Assembly (NCBI GenBank): GCA_029557815.1
Contig: JAKQHX010000049.1
Location: forward strand, 1-41,711
Reading direction: 5' to 3'
Source of the DNA: a bacterium
Lineage (GTDB): Bacteria > Patescibacteriota > Saccharimonadia > Saccharimonadales > JAGQNK01
Length of the DNA stretch: 41,711 nt
A model generated the notes under the pieces. It searched no databases and was not told where the DNA came from. It saw nothing but the letters and a program-made list of their open reading frames with translations. The position numbers and the translations under genes were made by a program. Below are positions 41,492 to 41,711 of the stretch, in pieces (position 1 is the stretch's first letter; every line of letters starts with the position of its first letter).

Positions 41492-41617
41492 AACTAAATT
41501 GTAGCAGTTATTCTATATTGTTTTGCCAAAGTCCCTATACAGGCCTCGAGTATGCTTTTATGTAACCACGCAGCGCTTTTGTTTATCTGCTCTTTTGCTG
41601 GGAGAATACATACTACC

Positions 41618-41711
41618 ATGTCCGAATTGCACGAACACAAACATGAACATGACGACCCGGGACTGCTAAAAAGAATCCGAGGTATCTCCACGATCAATTT
41701 TCTCATTGGCG
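41618..41711 (+). CDS. partial gene, His-rich N-terminus, cut by window edge
   Basis: The ATG at 41618 opens a frame that stays open for 31 codons to the end. It starts SELHEHKHEHDDPG, a His/Asp/Glu-rich stretch, and then turns into what looks like the start of an amphipathic or membrane segment (RIRGISTINFLIG). Such His-rich starts occur in metal transporters, but the visible part is too short to assign. It is divergent from the HAD gene. Confidence 0.45.
   Translation, partial: MSELHEHKHEHDDPGLLKRIRGISTINFLIG

Noticed and set aside
41494-41706. 70-codon minus-strand frame at the right edge
   Set aside because: It overlaps the HAD promoter and the more plausible plus-strand His-rich gene start; Cys/Ser-rich translation looks random.
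1-41711. CRISPR arrays, insertion sequences, prophage or toxin-antitoxin modules
   Set aside because: No regularly spaced repeats, transposase or integrase motifs, or paired small toxin/antitoxin-like genes were seen.

Overview
The window looks like a piece of chromosome from a Candidate Phyla Radiation bacterium, most likely Candidatus Saccharibacteria (TM7). This is an inference from gene content and style: compact spacing, a division and wall cluster in the order mraZ-rsmH-ftsL-ftsI-mraY-ftsW-murG-ftsQ without interspersed murC-F, many small lineage-restricted proteins, and roughly 50% GC. TGA serves as a normal stop (for example the NYN gene), so the UGA-glycine code of Gracilibacteria/SR1 does not apply. 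There is no sign of phage, insertion sequences or CRISPR.

Left arm (1-16.85 kb), all plus strand except a tRNA-Glu at the edge: a membrane histidine kinase and a receiver protein with a long Ala/Pro tail; an RluB-type pseudouridine synthase; an Lnt-like N-acyltransferase running without a stop into the GTPase Der; peptidyl-tRNA hydrolase; a 640-base stretch rich in RNA secondary structure with one small ORF; DprA; a 1224-residue protein of unknown function; topoisomerase I; a small unknown protein; and a protein joining sigma-70 region 4 to HARE-like winged helices behind a good sigma-70 promoter.

Middle (16.85-26.2 kb): a 765-base convergent gap, then the dcw cluster on the minus strand. 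It is read from mraZ (about 26 kb) down to ftsQ (17.6 kb). Four CCCAC/GTGGG repeats with 10-base spacing lie over the mraZ promoter, as expected for MraZ autoregulation. Between mraZ and rsmH is a 460-base gap whose G-U pairs suggest a structured RNA from the opposite strand. Between rsmH and ftsL are a 19-codon ORF and a perfect 11-bp hairpin.

Right arm (26.3-41.7 kb), mostly minus strand: a small secreted or anchored protein, YvcK, a GH1 glycosidase, a flavodoxin-like reductase, AlkD, an NYN ribonuclease, a VOC protein, a Pif1-type helicase, a KwaB/DUF4868-like protein, peptide deformylase and small membrane proteins. After these come lineage-specific DNA-binding-like proteins, a Nudix hydrolase, a MESH1-like HD hydrolase, a DUF1761 protein and a HAD phosphatase.

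One signal recurs throughout. Many genes have a TANNNT -10 box ending 6 to 10 bases before the start codon and no Shine-Dalgarno sequence, which predicts leaderless or nearly leaderless mRNAs. Others have clear Shine-Dalgarno sites. Most coding calls are secure; the RNA, micro-ORF and regulatory calls come from reading structure by eye and are tentative.
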